Source: Streptomyces ochraceiscleroticus
GTDB taxonomy: Bacteria; Actinomycetota; Actinomycetes; Streptomycetales; Streptomycetaceae
NCBI RefSeq assembly: GCF_000720485.1
Contig: NZ_JOAX01000005.1
Coordinates: 372,001-436,000, forward strand
DNA length: 64,000 nt
Direction of reading: 5' to 3'
Positions 1-8,163 of the stretch are shown here, one piece after another (position 1 is the stretch's first letter; every line of letters begins with the position of its first letter). The notes under the pieces were generated by a model. The model was not told where the DNA came from, did no database searches, and worked only from the letters and a program-made list of their open reading frames with translations. The translations under genes and the position numbers were made by a program.

Positions 1-142
1 CGGCGTTCGACCAGTCACCGGTCAGCCGGAGGGCATGGTTGTAGACCGCCCGCGCGTGCTCCTCGTACAGGTCGGCGAACGCCTGACGGTCGCCGGCCCG
101 GATCCGTCGACGCAGGTCGCCCGCGTGTTCTGAGTGCTTCAC
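1..142 (-). CDS. ECF-type RNA polymerase sigma factor, N-terminal part
   Basis: The minus strand opens at a GTG (140-142) and runs off the window's left edge with no stop, giving 47 residues. They include RIRAGDRQAFADLYEEHAR followed by VYNHALRLTG, the usual region 2 start of a sigma-70 family ECF factor (core-polymerase-binding helices). Sigma factors of this kind direct RNA polymerase to a small set of promoters. Only the N-terminus is visible, so the ECF subgroup, any anti-sigma partner and the target promoters cannot be judged. The gene is co-directional with helR and lies about 90 bases beyond its stop. Confidence 0.75.
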   Translation of the reverse strand, partial: MKHSEHAGDLRRRIRAGDRQAFADLYEEHARAVYNHALRLTGDWSNA

Positions 143-188
143 ACCTGTTACCTGTACGTCGGCCGCGTGGGGTTCCAGTGATCTGGAT

Positions 189-226
189 CACGCCCGCGGA
201 CTTTCTGCGGGCGTTCCGCGGGCGTG
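189..226 (-). terminator. Hairpin just downstream of helR
   Basis: An 11-base perfect inverted repeat (arms 189-199 and 216-226, CACGCCCGCGG / CCGCGGGCGTG) with a 16-base loop starts 8 bases after the helR stop. There is no T-run, but GC-rich stems without U-tracts are common terminators in Streptomyces. It also separates helR from the sigma-factor gene. Confidence 0.5.
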
Positions 227-233
227 GTCGGCG

Positions 234-2450
234 TCAAGCACTCGTGAGGATGACGAGTTGCTGGGTCGCGCGGGTCATCGCGACATAGCGGTCGACGGCT
301 CCTTCGATGCCCACGCCGAACGTTTCCGGGTCGACGAGAACGACCAGGTCGAACTCGAGCCCCTTCGACAGCTCCGGAGTCAGCGACCGGACACGGGACG
401 TCGTACGGAATGCGCCCTCGTGGATGTCACCAGTGCCGATGACGCAGGCGATTCCCTCGGCATGCGCGTCGAGCCACGTATCGACGATCGAGTCCAGATC
501 CGCAACAGCCCCATGGACGACGGGGATGCCACTACTGCGGATGGAAGTCGGCACATTGGCGTCCGGGAGCACAGCGCGGATGGCTGGCTCGGCCTCCGCC
601 ATGACCTCTTCCGGCGTGCGGTAGTTGATGCTCAGGGAGGCCACGGTGATCCGGTCGAGCCCGACCCGCTCGAGCCGCTCCTGCCACGACTCCGTGAAGC
701 CGTGCCTGGCCTGGGCGCGGTCCCCGACAATGGTGAAGCTCCGGGACGGGCAGCGCCGCAGCAGCATCTGCCACTCGGCATCGGTCAGTTCCTGCGCCTC
801 GTCCACGATGATGTGCGCGAACGGGCCGGCGAGGAGGTCCGGTTCGGCGGCGGGCAGCGCGCTCTCGTCGATCAGGGTGTCCTGCAGGTCCTGCCCGCGC
901 AGCATCCCCACCGCGCCTTCGCTCTCGTCGATCACAACGTTCTGCAGCAGGCTGTCCATGACGTCGGCCCTGCGCGCACGTTCGGCGGCGACGGCGGCTT
1001 CCTGCCGACGCTTGCGTACGGACGCCTCCGGGTCGCCGAGCCGCTGCCGTGCCGCGTCCAGGAGCGGCAGGTCGGACACCGTCCACGCCTGGGCGTCCGC
1101 GCGCTGCAGCGTGCGCACCTCATCGCGGCTGAGCCAGGGAGCGCACTTGCGCAGGTATGCGGGCACCGACCACAGATCTCCGACGAGGTCACTCGCTTCG
1201 AGCATCGGCCACGCACGGTTGAGGGTGCTGATCAGCTCCCGGTTCTGCAGCAGCGACCTCCGAAGCAGCTCGGGCGGTACGCCGCCGCCTTCGCTGTCGC
1301 CGCTGTCATCGTTGTTGTCGACACTGTCGTCACTGTCGTGCTTGTCCATCAGGATCGTGAGCAGCTCCTCGCGGATCTGGTCACGGGCCTCGTTGTGCGG
1401 CGTGCCTGGCTCCACCGCGTCGAACGCCGCCGCCCAGTCGTCGGCGCTCAGCCAGATGTCGGACCAGTGGGTCGAGACCGTCATCCCCTCGGTGGGCGGC
1501 TCCTCGTAGATGCCGACGGCCGGCTCGATGGCCTTCACCAGGTCGGCGGACGACTTCAGCAGGGCCACGCTCGGGTCGCTCTCGACCGCCGCTCCGGCCC
1601 CCTCGGTGACGAGGTCGCGCAGGGTACAGGTCTGCACGCCCTCCTCACCGAGGCTGGGCAGCACATCGGCGACGTACGCCAGGTAGGGCCGGCTCGGACC
1701 GACGAACAGTACGCCGCCCCGACGGTGCCCGAGGCGGGGGTCGGAGTAGAGGAGGTGGGCGGCGCGGTGCAGGGCGACGACGGTCTTGCCCGTACCCGGA
1801 CCGCCGTCGACGACGAGAGCGCCGCGGGATCCCGCCCGGATGACGGCGTCCTGGTCGGCCTGGATGGTGCCGAGCACGTCGCGCATCCGGTCCGAGCGGT
1901 TGCTGCCCAGGCTGGCGATGAACGCGGACTGGTCGTCGAGCGCGGCGTGCCCCTCGAGCCCGTCGGCGGTGAACACCTCGTCCCAGTAGTCGCTGATCCG
2001 GCCGCGGGTCCAGCGGTACCTGCGGCGGCTGGTCAGCCCCATCGGGTGGGCGTGGGTCGCCGCGAAGAACGGCTCGGCCGCGGGGGAGCGCCAGTCGAGA
2101 AGCAGCCGGCGCCCCGTGCTGTCGGTGAGGCCGAGCCGCCCGATGTACACGGGCTCGGGGCTGTCCGCACGGACGATGTGTCCCAGGCACAGGTCCAGTC
2201 CGAAGCGACGCAGCGCGCGCAGGCGACCGGTCAGCCGGTGGATCTCCGCATCCCGGTCCATCGCCGCCCGGCCGATACCACCGGGGGCCTTGCGTTCGGC
2301 GTCGAGGCGGTCGGACAGTTCGGCGATCGTCTGCTCAAGACACTCCGCAATGGCCGCGAAGTGCTGCTCGTCGCCGTGGATCAGCGCCGGGTCGGCCTTG
2401 GGGGAGAGGTGGTCGGGAAGGTCGAACGCACTGGTGGTCAGGGGGTGCAT
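234..2450 (-). CDS. helR: HelR-type RNA polymerase recycling ATPase (UvrD/HelD family)
   Basis: A 738-residue superfamily 1 helicase-like protein. Visible motifs are the Walker A loop GGPGTGKT near residue 220, the Walker B motif VDEAQEL in the C-terminal third, and a motif VI-like YVAMTRATQQL at the extreme C-terminus. The long insertion with an acidic Asp/Ser-rich stretch (about residues 360-390) and the overall length fit the HelD/HelR group, which removes stalled or rifampicin-bound RNA polymerase from DNA using ATP. The ATG at 2450 (MHPLTTSAF) is preferred over an upstream start at 2522 because the longer form would be translated through the regulatory palindrome at 2475-2494. That palindrome is the main reason for choosing HelR over a generic UvrD-like ATPase. 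Confidence 0.88.
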   Translation of the reverse strand: MHPLTTSAFDLPDHLSPKADPALIHGDEQHFAAIAECLEQTIAELSDRLDAERKAPGGIGRAAMDRDAEIHRLTGRLRALRRFGLDLCLGHIVRADSPEPVYIGRLGLTDSTGRRLLLDWRSPAAEPFFAATHAHPMGLTSRRRYRWTRGRISDYWDEVFTADGLEGHAALDDQSAFIASLGSNRSDRMRDVLGTIQADQDAVIRAGSRGALVVDGGPGTGKTVVALHRAAHLLYSDPRLGHRRGGVLFVGPSRPYLAYVADVLPSLGEEGVQTCTLRDLVTEGAGAAVESDPSVALLKSSADLVKAIEPAVGIYEEPPTEGMTVSTHWSDIWLSADDWAAAFDAVEPGTPHNEARDQIREELLTILMDKHDSDDSVDNNDDSGDSEGGGVPPELLRRSLLQNRELISTLNRAWPMLEASDLVGDLWSVPAYLRKCAPWLSRDEVRTLQRADAQAWTVSDLPLLDAARQRLGDPEASVRKRRQEAAVAAERARRADVMDSLLQNVVIDESEGAVGMLRGQDLQDTLIDESALPAAEPDLLAGPFAHIIVDEAQELTDAEWQMLLRRCPSRSFTIVGDRAQARHGFTESWQERLERVGLDRITVASLSINYRTPEEVMAEAEPAIRAVLPDANVPTSIRSSGIPVVHGAVADLDSIVDTWLDAHAEGIACVIGTGDIHEGAFRTTSRVRSLTPELSKGLEFDLVVLVDPETFGVGIEGAVDRYVAMTRATQQLVILTSA

Positions 2451-2474
2451 GACCAGTGATTCTGCGGTACCACC

Positions 2475-2494
2475 GGGGCCTTGCCGCAAGCCCC
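2475..2494 (-). promoter_or_regulatory. Rifamycin-associated element (RAE) before helR
   Basis: Read on the minus strand, the 20 bases are GGGGCTTGCGGCAAGGCCCC, an imperfect inverted repeat. As I recall it, this matches the published RAE consensus found upstream of rifampicin-inactivating genes and helR in actinomycetes. It lies 24 bases upstream of the helR ATG. A TATAGC hexamer 10 bases further upstream could be the -10, which would put the element at or just after the transcription start. The expected effect is induction of helR by rifamycins. Confidence 0.85.
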
Positions 2495-2590
2495 CCAGTG
2501 CGCTATAAGTTAAGAGTGGCAAGGAGTGAGTACACCTCCTTGCCTTTCTTTCTTAGCGCTGCCTTTCTCTCTTGGCGGCCGAATTCCTGC

Positions 2591-3436
2591 TCAGAGGCCG
2601 AATTCCTGCGGGGGCAATCCGAGTGCATGGCACGCTTCGCGGACCACGGCCTGTTCGCTTGCGATGAAGGCGCCGTCGGCGCCGCCGATGATGATGCCGA
2701 TCTGGATGACGGCGCGGGCTTCGGTGGGTTTCTTCTTCGCCTTGCCGACCTCGTGCAGGACCGTGGTCTTCCCGTGGTCGAAATTGAGGGCCAGACGGTC
2801 GAGGTTGGCCTCGAAGCGGCGCTGCAGGTCGTCCGCGGCGAAGTTCTGCAACACCTCGTTCGTGGCGATGAGTTGAGCGACCCGGACCTGCTCAGCAGGA
2901 TCGATGATGCCGTCGGCGGCAGCGACCAGCGCGCACATGGCCATGCTCGCGTCGCGGAAAGCACCGCTCCGCAATTCGTGCTTGCGCGACACGAGTTGAG
3001 CCTGCATCGCCGAAGCGGATGCCTTGAGGCGGCCCCAGACAGCCATACGCGGATGGCTGCGCTCGCGCGAGTCGGTCTCCTCGTGAGCCTCGGCGCCGGC
3101 GCCGCCGTCGGCACCGACCGGCAGGGCGGCCGGCAGGCGGCAGTGAGCGAGGTACTCCTGCAGCGCGGCGAGGCGCTGGTCGAGCGTGGCGCCGGCGACC
3201 CGGTAGTAGATCTGCTTCCCTTCCTTGCGGGCGTCGACCAGACCGCCCCGATGGAGAAGACGCAGATGCTCTGAGGCGGTGGAGGGACTCAGGCCGTTCC
3301 GCTCCGCTATCTCCCCGGCACTGAGTTCGCCGGCGCCCGAGAAGTGCGTCAGCATCCGCCGACGGGTCTCGCTCGCCAGTGCTTTGAGGAAGACCACCGT
3401 TTCCTCGTCCACCGGTGTCTCCTGCACCCTGCTCAC
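2591..3436 (-). CDS. ArsR-type winged helix fused to a TerB-like domain
   Basis: A single 281-residue frame. Residues about 10-95 form an ArsR-type winged helix (ALASETRRRML, then AGEIAERNGLSPSTASEHLR and a beta-wing with GKQIYYRV). After a roughly 35-residue Ala/Gly/Glu linker, residues about 130-281 match TerB of the tellurite-resistance family, with the paired acidic loops AAADGIIDPAEQ and GADGAFIASEQ. Both parts normally occur as separate proteins of about 110 and 150 residues. No stop or frame change separates them here. The GTG at 3436 is chosen because GGAGG lies 5 bases upstream; the open frame extends to 3631 without a comparable ribosome site. No metal-binding Cys pair of the classic ArsR kind is visible, so the ligand is unknown. 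The TerB half suggests an envelope-stress or metal link. Confidence 0.8.
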   Translation of the reverse strand: MSRVQETPVDEETVVFLKALASETRRRMLTHFSGAGELSAGEIAERNGLSPSTASEHLRLLHRGGLVDARKEGKQIYYRVAGATLDQRLAALQEYLAHCRLPAALPVGADGGAGAEAHEETDSRERSHPRMAVWGRLKASASAMQAQLVSRKHELRSGAFRDASMAMCALVAAADGIIDPAEQVRVAQLIATNEVLQNFAADDLQRRFEANLDRLALNFDHGKTTVLHEVGKAKKKPTEARAVIQIGIIIGGADGAFIASEQAVVREACHALGLPPQEFGL

Positions 3437-4338
3437 GACCACCTCCGGCCACTGCGCTGACGCCTCGATCGACAGCCGCGTAGAAGCATTCACCCTCTCA
3501 TAGCGCCGCTCGGCGGTGCTGTGCAGCCTTCCCGGTTTCCTCGTACAGGACCTTGCTTGAGCTCTCCGCTTTCGCGGCTCGTCCGGTGCCAGGTGCTCAT
3601 GCGGGTCATGAACCTCCAACACTCCCAGCACGGTGAGCTGCTGGCTCGCGCCCGGGACGGGGTGGTGCGCCAGCGGCTGGGAAGCGTCCAGTTGGAGTGG
3701 ATGTGCGGTAGCAGGCGCAGTCGCTTGACGAACGCGGCGACCGCTCCTCCCGTGCCGGACGGTCGCAGCGATCAGCTCGGGCCCGGACCGCTGCCTGCCG
3801 CAGGCGCCGATGCAGCGTGCGGCGGCTGGTCTGTGGCCGCTCCGGTTACCAGTGCGGCCAGTACAGGATTCATGCCCGGGCTGCTTCAGTAGTGCGCAGG
3901 TTCGCGCGCTCAGCCGGTTGCCGCCCAGCCTGGGCTGTCCGCTGAAGTGCCGGTCGTGCAGGCACGCGGGTGGGGGAGCGGCTTGGACGGGCGCACACCG
4001 ACCACGACCTCGCTGCGTGGGCGGACGATGCCGATAACGGTCAGCATCGCCGGCCTCCTCGGCCCGGGATCAGCCGCGCGGCTGCCGCGGGTGACGGCGC
4101 TCCCCTTTGGGAGTTGTTGGAGCCGGATTTTCGCAGCGCCGCGATCTCCGCACACGGGGCCGTGATCTCCGTACGCCGGGCAGTGATGTGCCTTCGGCGC
4201 CGGACGGCGCGGCGCCCTGGCTGTGAGCCGCCGCGCTGCGCGTCGGGGCTCCCGGGACTGCCGCCGAGATGTACCAGGACGGCCGAGCGGAAAAGCCGGG
4301 GCCGACCGGTGTGGTGCTCCGTCAGCCATGGCTCGGGC
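3437..4338. other. About 0.9 kb without a recognisable gene
   Basis: Frames in this stretch are short, rich in Arg/Pro/Ala and show no family motif. No RNA gene is evident. It lies upstream of the ArsR-TerB gene (minus strand) and beyond the end of the DUF3618 operon, so at least its right side is probably promoter and spacer DNA for the ArsR-TerB gene. Degenerate remnants cannot be excluded. Confidence 0.5.
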
Positions 4339-4372
4339 CGGAGGCCCCGACCCCCAAGGGTCGTGGCCTCCG
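4339..4372 (-). terminator. Terminator after the DUF3618/holin operon
   Basis: A 15-base stem with one mismatch (arms 4339-4353 and 4358-4372) closes a four-base loop, CCAA. It begins about 33 bases past the DUF3618 stop codon on the minus strand. The compact, very GC-rich stem is a good terminator shape; no T-run follows. Confidence 0.6.
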
Positions 4373-4404
4373 TTGTCGAGCGGTACGTTCGGTGGGGAGT
4401 GTCC

Positions 4405-5073
4405 TTACGGGCCTTCGGGCTCGTGGCGGGTTTCACCAGTGGTGCGGCGGCCGGTCCGGCGGATCTCCTCGCCGGCCTCCCGGCCCGACTCCCTGGCCTG
4501 CTCCTTGGTGGACCGGCCGGCCTCCTGCGCGGTTTCCTGCACGGCCGAGGCGGCCTGACGGGCAGGCTGGCGCAACTCCTCGCGTACGTTCCCGGCGGCC
4601 TCCTGGGCCGTCTCCTTCAGCGGCTGCACCAGGTCCTCGGAGCGGTCGCGGACCTCCCGCCCCATGCGCTCCTCCACCGGCGTCGCCGGGAACAGTGCGC
4701 CGGCGAGCATGCCGGTCCCGAACGCGATCAGTCCGGCGGCCAGCGGACTGCCCTGGGTCTGCTCACGGATCCGCGCGGGTGCCTGCTGTGCTTGGTCCCC
4801 GAGGCGCTCGGGCATCTCCTTGGCCTGCTCGGTCAGCTGTTCCGTAGCGCCGCGCACCTTCTCGCCCATCTTTTCGCCCGCCTTCGGGCCGCCGGGCCCG
4901 GACGAGCCCATCACCTTGTCTTTGATCGTGCTGAGCCGGTCGCGCGCGGCCCCGGCCTTCCGTCGGGCCACCCGCGGCGGGCTCACCCGATCGGCCAGCT
5001 GGTCCACGGTGTGCGTGAGGTGCGTGCGTGTGGCGTCAGCTTCCTGCTTCAGCTCGTCGGGTGTCGTGCCCAT
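4405..5073 (-). CDS. DUF3618 domain protein
   Basis: A 222-residue protein. The N-terminus (DELKQEADATRTHLTHTVDQLADRV) is the DUF3618 signature. It is followed by a charged region rich in Lys/Glu/Gln likely to form amphipathic or coiled-coil helices, one hydrophobic segment at about residues 115-135 (AAGLIAFGTGMLAGALF), and a second charged helical tail with repeats of the type ETAQEA. The family is a small actinobacterial membrane-associated group of unknown function, usually encoded next to holin-X proteins as here. The ATG at 5073 has GGGAGG upstream. The start overlaps the 3' end of the holin-X gene by 25 bases, so translation is probably coupled. Confidence 0.8.
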   Translation of the reverse strand: MGTTPDELKQEADATRTHLTHTVDQLADRVSPPRVARRKAGAARDRLSTIKDKVMGSSGPGGPKAGEKMGEKVRGATEQLTEQAKEMPERLGDQAQQAPARIREQTQGSPLAAGLIAFGTGMLAGALFPATPVEERMGREVRDRSEDLVQPLKETAQEAAGNVREELRQPARQAASAVQETAQEAGRSTKEQARESGREAGEEIRRTGRRTTGETRHEPEGP

Positions 5074-5618
5074 TTCACGTCCTCCCTGAGGGAATCCTTC
5101 GCCCGTTCGGGCGTCGGCTGGACGGAACGCATCCGCTTGCGGCCGACCGCGTAGAGGGCCGCGCCGGCCACCGCCCACACGGCGGCCATCACCAAGGCGG
5201 CCCAGGCAAGGCCGATGACGTGCGCGAGACCGTAGACGGCCGCCAGGCTGGCCAGGAGCAGTGCGAGGCCGGCGGCGTAACCCGCACCGCCGTACATGCC
5301 CGCGGCCCGGCCCGCCTCCCTGCCCTCTTCTTTGAGTTCCGCCTTGGCGAGCGCGAACTCGTTGCCGACCAGCCGCGCCAGATCGCTGGTGACATCGCTG
5401 ATCAGTTCGCCCACCGAGGACGACGCATCGCGCTCCGTGGTGGGCGGCCCGGTGCCGCCGGTCTCCGACTCGGGCCTGGGCTCGGCCGGGGTGCCGGGCC
5501 GGGGAACCGGCCGGGCGGCGCGGTCTGCCGCAGGACCGAGCCGCGAGTCGCGCTGCTCGGCGTCACCGGACCGAGGCGTCCCCGGCTGTCCGCGGCGTCG
5601 ATCGGCCACGGTCACCAC
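5049..5618 (-). CDS. Phage holin family (actinobacterial holin-X type) membrane protein
   Basis: About 189 residues: a Pro/Gly/Arg-rich N-terminal tail, then an amphipathic stretch (SSVGELISDVTSDLARLVGNEFALAKAEL) and two close hydrophobic helices at about residues 112-160 separated by a short turn. This is the arrangement of the holin-X/DUF1469 group. Despite the name, chromosomal members of this group in Streptomyces are envelope proteins without proven holin function. Tandem GTG codons at 5618 and 5615 follow a GGTGGGGA ribosome site, so the exact start is uncertain. The gene overlaps both neighbours and is the middle of a three-gene operon. Confidence 0.78.
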   Translation of the reverse strand: MVTVADRRRGQPGTPRSGDAEQRDSRLGPAADRAARPVPRPGTPAEPRPESETGGTGPPTTERDASSSVGELISDVTSDLARLVGNEFALAKAELKEEGREAGRAAGMYGGAGYAAGLALLLASLAAVYGLAHVIGLAWAALVMAAVWAVAGAALYAVGRKRMRSVQPTPERAKDSLREDVKWARHPTS

Positions 5619-6373
5619 TCCCCACCGGGCCGCCGGGTGCCCCGCGGCGATGCCGGGCCGGGCGGCGGCTGGACGGGCGGCACGTCCTCAGACGTCCGCG
5701 GTGGCAGACCCGGAGTCGTGAGCGGGCGGTCCGGCGGCTGCTGCGATGGCTCCTCCTGAACGGACTGGGGCGCCTCCGCCTGGTGCGCGGTCGGCGGGAC
5801 CGTCCCCACCGACGGACTGGACGCAGGCACTGACGGGCGCTCTTCACCGGCGGCCCCGGACGGCGTGCTCGCGGCGCTGCCGATGCCCCGGCCGACGCGC
5901 GACACCGCGAAGCCGGCCAGTGCCGCGCCGGCCATGAACAGGCCGGGGCGACGCCGCGCGAAGTCCTTCACCTCGTTCAGCAACTCGTCGGGGCCCCCGC
6001 GATCGAGGCGGTCGGCGAGCAGCTGCCCGCGGTCCGCCGCCTGCCGCACCAGGGACGCGGCGGGCGAGTCGGGCTTGGCCTCATCGCTCATGTGCCGCAG
6101 GTCGTCGGCGATGCGGCGCAGTCCGGCCGCCATCCGCCTGACCTGGGCTCCGGTCTCACCGGCCGCCTGGTCCCTGGCCTTCTCGTACAGGTACCGGCCC
6201 TGCGCGGCGGTCTCCTTGGCGACCTCCGCCGCGCTTTCGCGGGCCGTGCCCGCTACCTCCTGCCCTTTCTCCTGTGCTACTCGCGCACCATGCTGGACAT
6301 CCTGCCGGGCCGTACCGCCGGCGGCTGACGCCTGCTCAGGTGCCGGGCGGTGGGGCCCTTCGGTTCGAGCCAT
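5612..6373 (-). CDS. Hypothetical helical membrane-associated protein
   Basis: A 253-residue protein, first in the operon with holin-X and DUF3618 proteins. The N-terminal 90 residues are hydrophilic and Ala/Glu/Lys-rich, with an LEA-like or coiled-coil look. A helical stretch follows (MAAGLRRIADDLRHMSDEA), then one short hydrophobic segment near residues 160-180 (RRPGLFMAGAALAGFAVSRV), and a Pro/Ser-rich disordered C-terminal tail. I recognise no named family, although the trio is a recurring gene set in Streptomyces. The ATG at 6373 has GGGAGGAG upstream. The stop overlaps the start of the next gene by 7 bases. Confidence 0.7.
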   Translation of the reverse strand: MARTEGPHRPAPEQASAAGGTARQDVQHGARVAQEKGQEVAGTARESAAEVAKETAAQGRYLYEKARDQAAGETGAQVRRMAAGLRRIADDLRHMSDEAKPDSPAASLVRQAADRGQLLADRLDRGGPDELLNEVKDFARRRPGLFMAGAALAGFAVSRVGRGIGSAASTPSGAAGEERPSVPASSPSVGTVPPTAHQAEAPQSVQEEPSQQPPDRPLTTPGLPPRTSEDVPPVQPPPGPASPRGTRRPGGEW

Positions 6374-6892
6374 TGCTCCTCCCTCAGGATTTGCTGATGT
6401 TCGAAGCTGGCGTTCGAATCGGTCGGCGGGTACCCCTGCCCCTGATCGGAACACCGCGCGGCGCCGCGGAGCTACGGCCGGAAGGCGACGGCGGGAACAG
6501 GGCGCGAGAGGGCGTGCGCCGCGAGTACCGGGCGCGGCGGCGGACCGGGCGGCCCGCCCGGGCCCCACCGGTCCTGCTGCCAGTCAGGAGCCCGGCGCGG
6601 GCCCCGTCGTGGATGCGGGCGTCAGGTCCCCAGACCGAGAAGTGCATGTGTACGGGCTCGTTGAACTGCTCCACTCCGGCTACGCCATGGGTCCGCCCGA
6701 AACCGGAGCAGCGTAGCCGCCACCGGTCGTCTCCGGGTACGACCGGTTGTAGCCGCCGACCTGGAGTCGCGTGTGACGGGGATCTCGATGTACCGGGCGA
6801 GGAATGGTCCCCGACCTGCCCCTGTTGTACGAGAGGCGTCGTAGTACGGCATCGAGTCGTCGGGCTGTCTGTTAGTTCGATGGTTTCCGTAC
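6374..6892. other. About 0.5 kb without a recognisable gene
   Basis: This stretch lies between the divergent envelope operon (minus) and the OYE gene (plus). Short frames here have no family motif. It should hold the promoters for both directions; only the palindrome at 6893-6909 stands out. Confidence 0.5.
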
Positions 6893-6909
6893 TACGATGT
6901 TCTTCGTAC
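6893..6909 (+). promoter_or_regulatory. Palindromic operator overlapping a candidate -10 of the first OYE gene
   Basis: TACGAT-GTTCT-TCGTAC is an inverted repeat (TACGA/TCGTA) 55 bases before the OYE start. The left half, TACGAT, also resembles a -10 box. The same 17-base plan with identical outer hexamers occurs at 47819-47835 before an ArsR-type regulator gene, which suggests a shared repressor. Confidence 0.55.
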
Positions 6910-6964
6910 AAGGCTTCGGGCTGTGTCCGGAGTCCCGCCCTCGTTCACGCACAGGGAGCCCGTT

Positions 6965-8065
6965 GTGAGCGCACTCTTCGAGCCGATCACCCTCCGGCAG
7001 CTGACCATTCCGAACCGTCTTTGGATGGCCGCGATGTGCCAGTACTCGGCGGCTCCGGAGGGCCCCGAGCAGGGTGTGCCCAACGACTGGCACTTCCAGC
7101 ACCTGGCGGCGCGCGCCGTGGGCGGCACGGGCCTGATCATCACCGAGGCCACCGCCGTCAGCCCCGAGGGCCGGATCAGCCCGTACGACCTGGGGCTGTG
7201 GAACGACACCCAGACCGCCGCCTTCCGCCGCATCACCGACTTCATCAAGTCGCAGGGCGCCACCGTCGGTATTCAGATAGCGCACGCCGGTCGCAAGGCG
7301 TCGACGGAGCGGACGTGGGTGGACCGTGGTGCGCCGATCGCTCCTGGTGAGGGGCACGGCTGGCAGCCGGTCGGGCCGAGCCCGGTGGCGTTCGACGAGA
7401 AGTCGACGGCTCCCGAGGAGCTGTCCGTGGCGCAGATCAAGGAGATCGTGGAGCAGTTCGCCGAGACCGCGCGGCGCGCGGTGGACGCGGGCTTCCAGGT
7501 CGCCGAGATTCACGGCGCGCACGGCTACCTGATCAATGAGTTCCTGTCGCCGTTCACGAACCGGCGCACCGACGAGTACGGCGGCTCGTACGAGAACCGG
7601 ATCCGCTTCGCGCTGGAGGTCGTGGACGCGGTGCGTGCGGTGTGGCCGGAGGAGCTGCCGCTCTTCTTCCGCATCTCGGCGACCGACTGGCTGTCGGAGA
7701 ACGCGGAGGACGAGCGGGAGGGGTGGACCGCCGAGGAGACCGTGCGGTTCGCGGCCGAGCTCAAGGCGCACGGCGTGGACCTGCTGGACACCTCCACGGG
7801 CGGCAACGCGCCCGATGCGAAGATCACGGCGGTGCCGGGGTACCAGGTGCCCTTCGCCACGCAGGTCAAGAAGGAGACCGGGCTGCCGGTGGGGGCCGTC
7901 GGTCTGATCACCGAGGCGCAGCAGGCCGAGAAGGTCATCGTGGACGGCGAGGCCGATGCCGTCCTGATCGGCCGGGAGCTGCTGCGGAACCCGTACTTCG
8001 CCCAGCAGGCGGCCCGCGAGCTGGGCGCCACCCCGCACGTGGCCCAGCAGTACCACCGCGCGTGA
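6965..8065 (+). CDS. NADH:flavin oxidoreductase, YqjM-like Old Yellow Enzyme
   Basis: A 366-residue TIM-barrel flavoenzyme expected to bind FMN and reduce activated C=C bonds (enones, nitro compounds) with NAD(P)H in the cytosol. Features of the YqjM-like class are the N-terminal IPNRLWMAAMCQYSA segment with its conserved Cys, the HAGRKAS motif, the active-site pair in EIHGAHGYLINEFLSP (HGAH instead of HSAN), the NRRTDEYGGS loop, and a C-terminal phosphate-binding region ending in ADAVLIGRELL. The GTG at 6965 is preferred over an ATG-like start at 6923 because AGGGAG precedes it and the protein then begins like the family. It is probably a single-gene transcript ending at the hairpin at 8112-8141. 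A palindrome at 6893-6909 suggests repressor control. Confidence 0.9.
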   Translation: MSALFEPITLRQLTIPNRLWMAAMCQYSAAPEGPEQGVPNDWHFQHLAARAVGGTGLIITEATAVSPEGRISPYDLGLWNDTQTAAFRRITDFIKSQGATVGIQIAHAGRKASTERTWVDRGAPIAPGEGHGWQPVGPSPVAFDEKSTAPEELSVAQIKEIVEQFAETARRAVDAGFQVAEIHGAHGYLINEFLSPFTNRRTDEYGGSYENRIRFALEVVDAVRAVWPEELPLFFRISATDWLSENAEDEREGWTAEETVRFAAELKAHGVDLLDTSTGGNAPDAKITAVPGYQVPFATQVKKETGLPVGAVGLITEAQQAEKVIVDGEADAVLIGRELLRNPYFAQQAARELGATPHVAQQYHRA

Positions 8066-8111
8066 GCGAATGCCGTCGGTGAGCTGAGCGAACCGAGCGA
8101 ACCGTGTGGGC

Positions 8112-8150
8112 GGGGGCCGGCACCCGATGGTGCCGGCCCCCGTTTTGTTG
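8112..8150 (+). terminator. Strong intrinsic terminator after the first OYE gene
   Basis: A 13-base perfect stem (8112-8124 pairing with 8129-8141) closes a CGAT tetraloop and is followed by GTTTTGTT. It lies 47 bases past the OYE stop and also sits between two convergent genes. Confidence 0.88.
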
Positions 8151-8163
8151 TGGCCGCGGTCGG

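Noticed and set aside
258..2459. Long plus-strand frame of 733 residues opposite helR
   Set aside because: It mirrors helR on the other strand, has no family motif and is typical of antisense shadows in GC-rich DNA.
3970..5154. Plus-strand frame of 394 residues
   Set aside because: It lies opposite the DUF3618 and holin-X genes, with low-complexity Gly/Leu/Arg sequence and no family signature.
5049..5618. Holin-X gene as sign of a prophage
   Set aside because: No other phage genes are nearby, and this family is widespread on actinobacterial chromosomes.
6404..6425. GTTCGAATC resembling a tRNA T-loop
   Set aside because: No cloverleaf can be drawn, and a second GTTCGAA nearby shows it is a chance repeat.
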